DNA of 64,000 nt from assembly GCA_949752745.1 (NCBI GenBank), contig OX457029.1, forward strand, positions 44,254,500 through 44,318,499. The letters are read 5' to 3'. The DNA comes from Protula sp. h YS-2021 (Eukaryota > Annelida > Polychaeta > Sabellida > Serpulidae). The notes below the pieces were generated by a model, which worked only from the letters and a program-made list of their open reading frames with translations, was not told where the DNA came from and did not search any database. The translations under genes and the position numbers were made by a program. Positions 12,352-22,489 of this stretch are shown here, piece after piece. Positions within the stretch are counted from its first letter, which is position 1. Each line of letters opens with the position of its first letter.

Positions 12352-13528
12352 TTAACGAGACCGAGGAAGCTCGACAGTTCCTTCTCGTCTTGTGGTCTCG
12401 GGGCTTCTGTTATCGCCTGTATTTGTCCTCCATTTGTTGTATTCCGTCTTTGGTGATTCTGTGTCCACAGAAATCAACAGAAGGCTGCATGAATGTGCAT
12501 TTTCTACACTTACCTTGAGCCCGTATTCTTCAAGGCGTGTGAACACCTGAGACAGTGTGCAGATGATCCTCATCATTTGCACCTGTCATGCATATGTCAT
12601 CCTGATTTACAATAACGTTTTCGATTCCGTTCAGGACGATCTCTATGCTTTTCTGCCACTTAGCGCTCGCGCCCGTGATGCCCATGGGGAGTTTATTGTA
12701 GACGTAAAGCGACTTGTGAGTGGTTATACATAAATATTTTCTGTGCTGTGGATCAACTTCCATGCAGTGATAGGCTTTTGTTACGTCTACCTTTAAAAAC
12801 TTTTCCCCTCTGAACGAGGCACATAAATCCTGAATCTTAGGTAGCGGGTACTTTTCAGGAATTAACATCGGGATTAGAGTTGACTTGAAGTCAGCACAGA
12901 TGCGAACATCGCCATTTTTCTTCGGAACTACCACGATAGGTAATGCCCATTCGGAGTGAGAAATTTTGAAGATGATCCCTTGTTTCTCCAGCTTGTCAAC
13001 CTCATTATTCACTTTTTCGCGGAGGGCAAATGGCACCGGTCTGGCATCCACAAACTTGGGTACAGCGTCAGGCTTGAGTGTGAACTTTGCCATTATATGT
13101 TTTAAATTGCCCACTCCTGGTGAGAACAGAGACCTGTGTTGTTGCACGCGCTTATCCAAGTTTGATTGATTGACATGTTTGTTTGCACTAGCGCCGTTTA
13201 CGGAGTTTGCGACGGACACAGCCTTGATCTCGCTCCAGTTGAGCCGCATTTCACGAAGCCAGTCACGTCCCAGGAGTGTATTTGAACCATTTTGCACGAC
13301 AAATAACGGCAGCTTTTTCCCTTGACCATGAAGCTTAACAGTAGCACTAAACTTTCCTACAGGTCGCACAAGTTGTCCTGTGTACGTCTTGAACATTAAC
13401 GAGGTGTTTTTCAGCACCTGATCTGGAAACTTCTCGTTGAATTCAGACAGCGTGATAATGCTCCGGGCACTGCCTGTATCAATCTGTATGCGTACAGATT
13501 TTCCGTTCACACGGGGTGAAACACACAT
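12352..13528 (-). pseudogene. gypsy protease and reverse transcriptase, frameshifted
   Basis: The main frame (12530-13528) starts with an aspartic protease site IDTGSARSIIT and LLGRDWL, followed by the RT fingers and palm (WALPIVVVPKKNG, ICADFKSTL, KVDVTKAY, LPMGITGASA). The catalytic motif C reads N-Q-D-D instead of Y-x-D-D. After 12530 the sequence continues in another frame (12352-12582, VFTRLEEYGLKVS), so a frameshift breaks the RT thumb region. Both defects argue against function. Confidence 0.8.
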
Positions 13529-13890
13529 CGGGTCATTACTGCGTTATCCATGCTGTTGACCTGGGTCAGGTGATATAAATCATCGCTGGAGCTCTCGGGT
13601 TCTTCAGACTTTTCATCCATTTTGTGTACTTTTTTGTGTTTAGTTTTAGACTTGTCCTTAGATCTAGCGTCGGTTTTCCCGTGATTTTTCTTCTTTGACA
13701 TACACGCTCTGGCACTGTGTTCTATTTTATGGCAATAATTGCATTCCGTCTCAATATATCGGCACGACTTTGAATCATGATTTGTGCCATAAAACTTTTC
13801 TGTTTCATTACTGGCGTGCTCAAAACTTGCAGCGATTTCTACCGCGCGTTGGAAAGTCAGTTCATCTTTTGACAAAAGTTTCTTTTGCAC
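13507..13890 (-). pseudogene. gypsy gag, nucleocapsid part
   Basis: Contains a zinc-knuckle C-x2-C-x4-H-x4-C (CNYCHKIEHSARAC) followed by a lysine-rich tail, then acidic sequence leading into the protease frame, which it overlaps. The usual Gly before the His is Glu. It lies in a different frame from the capsid part upstream. Confidence 0.7.
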
Positions 13891-13995
13891 ATTATTATTT
13901 GAAAGTCCAACAATAAATCTGTCGCGAAGGTTTGATTCAGAGTTTCGCCTTCATACCCGCAATGGATACTAAGCTGTTTCAAGGTAGCAACGAAG

Positions 13996-14340
13996 TCAAG
14001 AACGCTTTTGTCCGTCGTGCTGGGTACGCTTATGAAAGCGATACCGTTCCGCCATTTGTAGCGGTTTCGGTGAGAAATGTCCTTTTAGGGCATTAATCAG
14101 TTCTTCATACGTTTTACCACTTGGCGCAACGGGTGCCACTAAATTTTTTAGCAACCGGTACGTTTTACGACCAATTAGCGAAAGAAGGGCTGGGACCTTT
14201 TTTTCCTCTGGCGCGTCATTAACGGTGAAAAATTGTACTAACCGCTCAGAGTAACTATCCCAGTCATCAACCATTTCGTCAAAGGGATCTATCCGTCCTA
14301 TTTGACCAACATAAAGCACATTTGCGCCTTCTTCAGCCAT
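13996..14340 (-). pseudogene. gypsy gag, capsid N-terminal part
   Basis: The 114-residue frame starts MAEEGANVLYV and includes FDEMVDDWDSYSERLVQFF and ALLSLIGRKTYRLL, the pattern of Ty3/gypsy capsid. It ends in a frame break before the zinc-knuckle part. The start codon follows the LTR and primer-site region by about 230 bp, as expected for gag. Confidence 0.75.
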
Positions 14341-14712
14341 AATTGCTTGTTACTTAGTGCCAAGTGTTATTCCATATGAGCAAAGCCACAAGTCATGTAT
14401 TCCGAGCCTGGTTCCAATATTTACAGCTAAACTTTCATCAGAATTTTGACAGTGTTTTTAATCATCACACTTGTTTGACTTTTTTAAAACTTCGTTTAGT
14501 ATAGAATTTCATAGTACATTAATTTTATGATAATTTGATTTGAATTTTGCATAATTTTCCTCGTCGCCAATTGTTATGTATTTAAATAAATGAGAGCAAA
14601 TAAAACACGTCCATGATCTTCTAAGACTAATTTTACTCTACCCAAAATATGCATGTGTAGCGAAAAGCGCGTGGGTCTGGATGCTATGTGAGGGGTCGTC
14701 TCAAACACTACA

Positions 14713-14784
<72 letters not shown>
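14713..14784. repeat. (ATT)n microsatellite
   Basis: About 24 ATT units directly abutting the 5' LTR of the gypsy element. From 14790 to 16390 I see no gene, only AT-rich sequence and short 'caacgtgtca' type repeats at about 15590-15690. Confidence 0.9.
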
Positions 14785-14785
<1 letters not shown>

Positions 14786-16437
14786 TATTCTATCCTTATT
14801 ACTATACTCCTATCTTTATAGACCATGAAAAAAGGAAAAATTGACAAAAAATAACCTTCGAACTCAATTTGAGCAACACTGTTGTTGTTCAAAGATTACG
14901 TTCTTTTTTAATGAAAACGTCATATTTTTCTCTTTTTTCAATTTATTCAATTCAATTTATTTAGAAAAAATTCTGTTTTGTATTTCAATCTCTTCAACTC
15001 GTGAATTTTGATGTTGAAGCGTTTCAAGATCATATATTTGATAAGACGCTCCTTGTAAGGTCATAGCATGAAGTTTTAATGTGTTTCGACGTTAATTTCG
15101 ACTAGATTGATATCAATATCACGAAACAGTGCAGTGGTCGAGCCCTATTTGAGTTTAACGTGGCCAGCGTTATAAAATAAATCGGAGCAAAACTTTTGCC
15201 AAAATGTACGTTTGTCTAAATTAGCTAGTCCCCGAATCCAAAGAAATAATACTTCGTTAGAAATTACAATTAAATTGTATTGTTATTTCTGTTAATTATT
15301 TAATTATTTGCTCCGATATACTAACCCCGGTTATTATGTAACATTCATAGGATTATTAGTATCGCACAGAAAATAATCTATTGACAAAATGTAAATTGCA
15401 TCAGATAATTTGCATAAATCCTTATAATCTTTTATTTACTTGTTAGGAAAGCTTTTTACTTGGAATATTCATGTCAACTTTTAATGTTTATATCCATTGT
15501 CTTCATATAGCTTTGTACGAAATACACAAAAACACAACGGTTCTCTCAGAAAAATCAGTTCTTTTCAACGCGCTTTTGTGTGACACTTTGGAATCGTGTC
15601 ATTTGACTTCAACGTGTCAATTGATGCAACGTGTCAAAGTGTGTGTATCAAATTCGTGTCGGTTGATAGCAACGTGAGAGGTGGACACGTATATTTCTCT
15701 ACGTTGATGTCACCGCGGACAGTTTGAATGTCACATGTTATCAAATTTATGTCGGTTAAAAACAACGCATACAGTTGAATGCAACTGGTTAATGGTGGAT
15801 ATAGGCAAAGAGCATGAATATTCATGTTCGTTGACAGAGCTAAATAAATCAGATATTAGGAAAATACGAGGAAATCCTCGAAGGCAATCAGAAATAAAGA
15901 AAACTAAATAAAATCGGAGAAAACGTAAAGAAACAGATTTCTTTTGCAATACCAGTGTGTCGGTATAAAAAGATACACAATTTAATAAATAAATATAGCC
16001 GCAAAAAAGAAGAAATCTTTCCCAGAATTCACCATTGCAGCCTTTATTCAAGTATTTCTTCACAAAAATCGCAGAAGTATTATTTCTTGGGATTAACCTC
16101 AAATCTAATTTAATATTTTTTTGACGGGGGAAGGGGTGGGTGAAGACGTGTTTAATACACGAAAACTACCCCTGAACAGCCCCTGAACATATTTCATGTG
16201 TTCATATTTTGAGTCAGAAGTGACGGAGCTTGCGTTATACCATATGTGCTTGTTTATGTCGCTGGAGCGACTGTAGTACCACCCAATTTTTCATTTTGGA
16301 CGAAATATAGAAATTGAAAAATTTAAACATGTGTTCGAATGGCGCGGTCTTCCCACATAACCAATCAAAATAAAAAATATATAACAAATAAACATGCATA
16401 ACAAAGAATTTCACTTATCTCAAATTTTCACTTCCCA

Positions 16438-16612
16438 TCTTCCAACAACAACCAACAACCAAACAACCAACAAACCAACCAACCAACAAACAACAACCAA
16501 CAACAACCAATCAACCAACAACAACCAACCAACCAACAGTAACCAACCAACCAACAACAACAACCAACCAACCAACCAACAGCAAGCAACCAACCATCCA
16601 ACAACAACCAAC
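16438..16612. repeat. CAACC/CAACAA low-complexity tract
   Basis: A nearly pure mix of CAAC, CCAA and CAACAA units, with strong strand asymmetry (no G until about 16530). Frames rich in Asn-Gln-Pro-Thr on one strand and Trp-Leu-Val on the other are artefacts. Confidence 0.85.
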
Positions 16613-16962
16613 CACAATATGTCATCCAAAACAAAATTGTATCTCCTGGGTGAAGTGGGGGGGGGGTCTGACATAATATCTCCTAGGGAGGAGGAGGCGG
16701 GGTTTCAGTGATGACGTCATGATAACGTCACAATGATTGACTGCGGTAGAACTCTTAGTTTCCTACTACTAATTGACTCCCCTCCACCGCTCCCCCCCCC
16801 CTCGAACCCCCCACCATCAGAAAAAAAGACAGAAGCTATAATCCTGGATCTGTGCCTTTGGTATTTAACAGTGTCGAGGAATCCGGGCCGGAAAGTCTTA
16901 AATAAATAAAATGACTGAGCTTGGACAATGTGAGACGTGACGGGCTCGAGTGCAGCTAGGGA

Positions 16963-16977
16963 CTTCTTCTTCTTACT

Positions 16978-17065
<88 letters not shown>

Positions 17066-17596
17066 CTTTTTTCTTTGTCTCCATTGTTTTTATTTATTTT
17101 TATTTTTCTTCCTTGTTCTTCCTTATTTTCTTTGACTCTTCATCTTTCATCTTTTTTTTTTTTCAATTCTTCTAACTTCTTGCTCTTCCTTATTTTTCCT
17201 TCTTCCTGCTTCTTCTTCTTTTTTGGGTTTACCTTCTTCTTCATTCTTTTTCTTCTTCCTTTATTTCTTGTTCTTTCTAATTTCTATTCTTACTTGTTCT
17301 TTTTATTCTTCTTCCTTCTTCCTCCTTCTTTTTATTCCCCTTCTTCTTCCTTTGTTTCTTGCTCTTTGTAATTCTTGTTTTCATTCTTCTTCTTTGTTCT
17401 TCGCTGTTCTCTTTTATTCTTCGTACTCCTCATTCCTTCTTTTTATTCTCCCTTATTCTTCTTCCTTCTTGCACTTCCTTGTCTTTCCTTTTCTTCCTAC
17501 CTTTTTCTTCCATCTTCTTCCTTCTTGCTCTTCCTTATTTCTTCCTTCTTCTTCTTCTTTTTCGTCTTTCCTCTTTCTTCTTCTTTTTCTTCTTAA
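16963..17596. repeat. 630-bp polypyrimidine tract with (CTT)n and (ATT)n
   Basis: The + strand is almost only T and C, apart from an inner (TTA)n block at 17007-17064. It starts as (TTC)n and continues as irregular TTCTTCCTT sequence. Such a tract can form triplex DNA. No protein is likely from the Phe/Ser/Leu-rich frames. Confidence 0.85.
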
Positions 17597-17639
17597 ATAA
17601 TTTTAAAACATAGAACAGTTTAACCGAAACTAAGAAAAA

Positions 17640-17906
17640 CATTTTATTTGCTTTTGCAGATGAAGGTAATGAAGAGGGTAGGGGAGACACCGAGTGATAG
17701 ATAAGGTGGATCGCATGCTCCAAAAACTGTTTAGCTCCGGCATGATTCCGAAGTTGAGCACGAAAGATGAATGCGAAGGGGTCAGCTTCATGAGCTAGCT
17801 GGTGGCTAAGTGTGCCATAAAGATGGTCCTTGACACATCTCGCGATGAAGTGCCGGAGGCCCAAGTTGAGCTCCGTGTGTCTCTCGTGCTCAAGGGTGCG
17901 GTGCAT
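17640..17906 (-). CDS. unidentified ORF, possible exon or element fragment
   Basis: On the minus strand an open frame starts at an ATG at 17906 (MHRTLEHERHTELN) and runs through a GC-richer stretch unlike its surroundings, with a plausible helical, His-rich peptide (LRHFIARCVKDHLYG, HQLAHEADPFAF). It continues into a polypurine/polypyrimidine tract, where it is surely not coding, and a CTGCAAAAG junction near 17657 could be a splice site. The composition suggests a real former coding exon. I do not recognise the domain. Confidence 0.3.
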
Positions 17907-18639
17907 CAGCTCGCAAGGCAGCCAAATGCAAATTGATGTTGCTTAACATAAATTCAACTGAAAAAATGTTTCTGTTGAATTTGTCAACTTTTAATGCCCA
18001 AGTTTTAATGGCAAACCTTTTTATTTATTTTCGTTGTATCAGTATTTGGTTTCACACTTGATTAATGAGTACTTTGGAATAGAACTATTTTTCTTGGCAA
18101 ACTGAAAGTGTGAATGTTTTACCGCCAAAATAAACGGTTTTGTATTTTCGTGCCATCAGTATCTAAGTATCAATCAGCATTCCTCTCTTTAAATGTATCA
18201 CATTTTAAATATGTTAATATCTAATCAGTTGTAATTATTACAAACAAATTGTTAACATTCTTTCCACAGTTCGTGAATTGTGGGCCTGGAGCAATAAGCA
18301 CATTTTAACAATAACAGTGGTTTTAAACCCCATTTGTGTTATTTACAAGAACACATAATGTTGTCTATTTCTCGGCAAATTAATCGCTAAATCAGTTTCA
18401 AAACACAGCCAAGTCTCATCTTTTGCTCCTAGATATATGGCTGAGGTTTAGCATTCATGATGTTTTGAAAACACAGCTAAATCTTATCTTTTCATCCCAG
18501 AAACAGTCCAGTTTTATCTTTTCATTTTGGAACAGATATCTAAATTTGACAGCTATAACTCGTCAAAATGTCTCATGGGAATAATGGGACAATATGGGAA
18601 CATAAATGCTTATGATGTTATTATCCCCTGCCGCACTAC

Positions 18640-19000
18640 CGTGCGAGGGAGACATAGAAAGGCCTCGTGTCCGTCTGTCCGTCTAACTGTCCGCAAAACC
18701 GATGTGCCCCCTTTTGTCCGCGTCACTGTGTTAATTTCCTTTAGTCACACACCTTTGAAACTTCATAGAGTGAAAGAATACATACAGTAGATTTCCGATG
18801 TCTGATTGATTAAAAACTGCCAGAAGTAGGCCATCTGAACTTAGGTAATTTGCTTCTTCTCAGTTCGTGTGGGGTGTTTTGTCGAGGTCGCTTTGTTCAT
18901 TTCCCCTAGTCGTACAGCTTTCAAACGTCACACAGTGAAAGAATATATAGTGTAGATTTCCAACGTCTTGGTTTCAGTTTGATCGACAAAAAATTGCCAC
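18640..19000. repeat. two-unit tandem repeat, period about 165 bp, in repetitive DNA
   Basis: Two diverged units share 'gtgaaagaata', 'tgtagatttcc' and 'aaaa(c/t)tgccag/ac', after a head with 'gtccgtctgtccgtc', a motif seen in other repeats of this window. Non-coding. 17910-18640 also holds nothing recognisable as a gene. Confidence 0.5.
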
Positions 19001-19146
19001 AATTTTTTATGGCCCTTTGAACCTATTTATTGATACTTTTTATTAATATTTTTAGTGTTAGTTTTTTAGTTTTATCAGTATTAGTAGTATTTTTAGCATA
19101 AGCATTATTATTCTAAAAAACATTATGATTATATATATATATATAT

Positions 19147-19433
19147 ATTTATGATTTCAAGCCGTGCTGTGAACACGAAAATAAACACGCAGGTGGGATT
19201 TTTATAAATTTCTTGTACCGCCAATGTTTAATTAATATATTTACAATTATTTAACATCAATACAATTACGCAACATCAGTACAATTACGTAACATCAATC
19301 CAATTACGTAACATCAATAATTGATAGATGTAAAACAATAAAGAAGAATTACATCACACATATTTATAAGAAAGAAAAAATATAATTCACTGATCCAAAA
19401 TTTGTCTGGGGTCAAACAAATTGAAATCCCCCA
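19147..19433 (-). repeat. direct repeat of the Ngaro-like element, distal copy
   Basis: Matches 19662-19948 with one substitution and one G insertion, starting at 'atttatgatttcaag' and ending at 'ttgaaatcccc'. In the element's orientation this is the 3'-most copy. Three 'aattacg(t/c)aacatca' motifs repeat inside it. Confidence 0.9.
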
Positions 19434-19661
19434 CCGTAACAAAACAATATATGGAGGCGATGGGGCGGAGGAGCGATTTAAACAAATTTATTTCTTAGCT
19501 TAATTATATAAAATGTGTTACACGCGAGGAGAGTAAAATGAATGAGGTTGCTGAATGCTTAACAGCTACCCTCATTGAGTACAGATAATTTTAGACCAAT
19601 CAAATCAGAGGGACGGCTTATTCATAAATCCGTCTAGGTCAGTGGGCGGACCTAAAGGGCA

Positions 19662-19948
19662 ATTTATGATTTCAAGCCGTGCTGTGAACACGAAAATAAA
19701 CACGCAGGTGGGATTTTTATAAATTTCTTGTACCGCCAATGTTTAATTAATATATTTACAATTATTTAACATCAATGCAATTACGCAACATCAGTACAAT
19801 TACGTAACATCAATCCAATTACGTAACATCAATAATTGATAGATGTAAAACAATAAAGAAGAATTACATCACACATATTTATAAGAAAGAAAAAATATAA
19901 TTCACTGATCCAAAATTTGTCTGGGGGTCAAACAAATTGAAATCCCCA
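19662..19948 (-). repeat. direct repeat of the Ngaro-like element, proximal copy
   Basis: The second copy of the 287-bp repeat, lying 28 bp beyond the stop of the recombinase frame. Near-identity with the other copy indicates recent synthesis or gene conversion. Confidence 0.9.
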
Positions 19949-19976
19949 CAGAAGAACCCCACAGACAAACGGGCAA

Positions 19977-20885
19977 TCACACTGTGAAAGACGGTACGCG
20001 AAAATATTTATCAATAGCATTAGAACGCCACCTGCCAATATGAGAAATGCGTGTTTTATTTAAACCTTTTTGGAGGCAATATGTCGCGGCACCTATTCGA
20101 AAGGAATGTGAAGTATAACCCTTACAAGTACCAAGGGAGAGAATTAATGCCGATTTGAGAACGGTATTAAAAAATGATGGAGAAATAGGCTTTCCGCTTT
20201 TTAAAACGAAGAGAGAACCAACTTTTTGTGTACGAAGTTTTAAATAATTTGACATCGCTTCAACGGGGCAAAAGGGGCCGGGGGAAGAGGGTATATGCAA
20301 ATCAAAGTGTCTACCCTTACTATGCTTAAATTGTTCAAAGTGGATAGTTAAACCGACTGGTTTTCCTTGCTTCCTTTTAATTTTAATATTATTAGCTAAT
20401 AACAAATTTGGATTGTTGGCGGATGTGGAAGTGAATTCACCAACACGAAGAAAGGCATGAAATGCTAATAAAAATAAGGATTTAAATAAAGCAAGATTAT
20501 AATATTCAGTAAATATTTGAGGAAGAACGTCACACATTCTGTGTAGCAAACTCACGGAAATGGGCTTTCTATGGTCAGAATGATAATGTTTATTTTTGTA
20601 ACCAACCAAAGCCTTTCTAATTAAGAATTCTTGGGTGAGGTCTGGTTTCTGTTTAAAGCGATGAATAAACGCAATTGCAGACATGCGAGTTAACACTGTA
20701 TTGTATGAAAAACCTTGACAAGAGCAATACGCAATATATATAAGCAACGCATTGATTGATGCAGGACAAGCTGGCTGAGCGAACATTTTACATGTTTTTT
20801 GAAAATGTTCCCACGATCTTTTGTACACAGAGCGGGTTGATACTGACAGACTATTGATCACCATAGTGGTCGCAATAAACAGCAT
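19977..20885 (-). CDS. tyrosine recombinase of Ngaro-like element
   Basis: The 302-residue frame is open and has the catalytic set of tyrosine recombinases: Arg147 in FLRVGE, His260-x2-Arg263 in SHSFRIG, Trp286 in GRWRS (position usually His or Trp) and Tyr294 in DKYFR. The N-terminal half resembles the SAM-like core-binding domain (YKRSWEHFQK, SINALLIYIAY). It would integrate the circular cDNA of the element by site-specific recombination instead of DDE chemistry. It overlaps the end of the RT frame by 28 bp. All catalytic residues are present, so it may be active. Confidence 0.9.
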   Translation of the reverse strand: MLFIATTMVINSLSVSTRSVYKRSWEHFQKTCKMFAQPACPASINALLIYIAYCSCQGFSYNTVLTRMSAIAFIHRFKQKPDLTQEFLIRKALVGYKNKHYHSDHRKPISVSLLHRMCDVLPQIFTEYYNLALFKSLFLLAFHAFLRVGEFTSTSANNPNLLLANNIKIKRKQGKPVGLTIHFEQFKHSKGRHFDLHIPSSPGPFCPVEAMSNYLKLRTQKVGSLFVLKSGKPISPSFFNTVLKSALILSLGTCKGYTSHSFRIGAATYCLQKGLNKTRISHIGRWRSNAIDKYFRVPSFTV

Positions 20886-22489
20886 GGATCCAGCTCCTTG
20901 GGAACAATAAGAGGATCGTCGTCTAAATGAGGTGCCATTTCCTTTGCGGCATTTACCTTCAAACGAGATAGCAAATCTGATATTCTATTCTGTGATGAAG
21001 ATAAATGGACAGCGTGTAAACATATGTTATCTATCAAGGATCTAACCACTAATTTTCTAACTAAATGCATGGTCAATTTACATTTTGTTGTTTGATTATT
21101 TATGATGGACACAAGAGCCAAGTTGTATGTGTGTAAAATCACACTTTTGTTTTTCAGTTTCTGTGAAAACAGGTGCACGGCGATTACTATCGGGATAAGC
21201 TCTAGGATAACAATATTATATTGTTTGAAAGAGTCATCCCATGTGCCGTAAAACCACTCATTATCCAAGACCGCAGAATAACCCACTGATTTACTGGCAT
21301 CAGTAAAAACATTGAACTGATTTTGAGATAGCCATATATCCGTATTTAATAACGTGATGCCATTAAATTCTCGTAAGAAAACAAGCCAAGTGTGCAAATC
21401 CTGTTTGGCGGACATAGTTAATGGAATTAATTGTTCTCTGTTCACATGACCACAAGTAATATCCCACAGTCTTCGGAGAAAGGCACGACCTGGTTTTATA
21501 CATTTACAACAGAAATTTAACAAACCAACGATTTTTTGAACATCACGCAGTTTTACAACATGTAGTTTTATGATTTGATTTATTAAACCGACTGCTTTGT
21601 CAATTTTATCCTGGGGCAACTTGGCCTGCATTTGCAAAGTGTTTACTTCTATACCATGCAAAACCGCACATGTAGTTGGAAGGACGGTTTTTGACTCTTT
21701 TAGAGGTATACCAAGAAATTTTGACAGTCGAATGAAAGACTGAAGACCCCGCATACATTCAAAGGATCCCGCCGATCCAACAAAAATGAAGTCGTCCAAA
21801 ATATGCGACATATCGCTGAACTTATAAATGTTCTTTATGACCCACTGCATTGCTGTACTAAATTGCTCGAACACATTACAACTTATGCGGCATCCCATAG
21901 GTAATACCGTATCGTAATAATACTTGCCATTTACTTTAAAACCTAACAAATGATGGTCCCATTTAGTTATAGGAATGATTCGAAATGCATCTAGGATATC
22001 ACATTTAGACATTAATGCACCCTTTCCTTTTTGTAAAATTAATGTTACAACTTGATCAAAGGTCTCATACCTGACCGAAGAATAAATGTCATCAATGCCA
22101 GAATTTACAGAAATATCTTTTGGCTGACTCAAGTCATGAATGAGTCTAAAGCTGCCTTTTTCCTTTTTGGGTACCAGTCCTAAGGGGCTGACGCGAAAAT
22201 GTGGAAGAGGAGGGTGTGAAAAGGGGCCTGACACGCGGCCTAATTGTATCTCCTTATTGATCTTAGAAATAAGAATATCTTTCCGGTCTGTAGCTGATTT
22301 ATTATTCGGAAGTTCGTATTTTAGATCGGGACCATCATATCTGAGGTTAAAGCCGTAGCGAAAACCGTCAATCAAAAACTGTTTGTGGGGGTAATTTTGC
22401 AGCAATATGGCAAGCCTATCTGGATCAATTGGTGTGGGTAAAGAATAACTATTTTTTAGGTTTGGCGAGGGTTTTGTTTTGCTTGCCAT
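20858..22489 (-). CDS. reverse transcriptase / RNase H of Ngaro-like element
   Basis: A 543-residue open frame. RT motifs: GLVPKKEKGSFRLIHDLS (fingers), SKCDILDAFR with Asp154/157 (motif A), VLPMGCRISCNVFEQ (motif B) and HILDDFIFVG with Asp222-223 (motif C). RNase H follows with Asp387 (VFTDASKS), Glu420 (LELIPI) and Asp495 (NRISDLLSRL), but the third catalytic Asp, expected in a T-D-N-x-A motif, is Tyr445 (HTYNLALV; TAC instead of GAC). No methyltransferase domain follows, which fits Ngaro more than DIRS. It overlaps the gag frame by 41 bp. RT looks functional; RNase H may not be. Confidence 0.9.
   Translation of the reverse strand: MASKTKPSPNLKNSYSLPTPIDPDRLAILLQNYPHKQFLIDGFRYGFNLRYDGPDLKYELPNNKSATDRKDILISKINKEIQLGRVSGPFSHPPLPHFRVSPLGLVPKKEKGSFRLIHDLSQPKDISVNSGIDDIYSSVRYETFDQVVTLILQKGKGALMSKCDILDAFRIIPITKWDHHLLGFKVNGKYYYDTVLPMGCRISCNVFEQFSTAMQWVIKNIYKFSDMSHILDDFIFVGSAGSFECMRGLQSFIRLSKFLGIPLKESKTVLPTTCAVLHGIEVNTLQMQAKLPQDKIDKAVGLINQIIKLHVVKLRDVQKIVGLLNFCCKCIKPGRAFLRRLWDITCGHVNREQLIPLTMSAKQDLHTWLVFLREFNGITLLNTDIWLSQNQFNVFTDASKSVGYSAVLDNEWFYGTWDDSFKQYNIVILELIPIVIAVHLFSQKLKNKSVILHTYNLALVSIINNQTTKCKLTMHLVRKLVVRSLIDNICLHAVHLSSSQNRISDLLSRLKVNAAKEMAPHLDDDPLIVPKELDPCCLLRPLW

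Larger units (their letters stand above)
10680..14712 (-). mobile_element. Ty3/gypsy LTR retroelement, decayed, 3' LTR missing
   Basis: On the minus strand the order is LTR, gag, protease, reverse transcriptase, RNase H, integrase, as in Ty3/gypsy. After the last gag-proximal sequence, the minus strand reads ACA-ATTGGCGACGAGGA at about 14570, a typical LTR/primer-site junction, with the LTR occupying about 14572-14712 (TGTAGTG...ATAACA). The coding region is broken by shifts and stops. No matching 3' LTR is present next to 10675, so the element is truncated at its 3' end. It is old and cannot be autonomous. Confidence 0.8.

Noticed and set aside
16937..17600. Phe/Ser/Leu-rich frames with apparent membrane segments
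   Set aside because: They are translations of a polypyrimidine tract in several frames at once.
22140..22358. Plus-strand frames within the Ngaro-like element
   Set aside because: Antisense shadows of the RT and gag frames.
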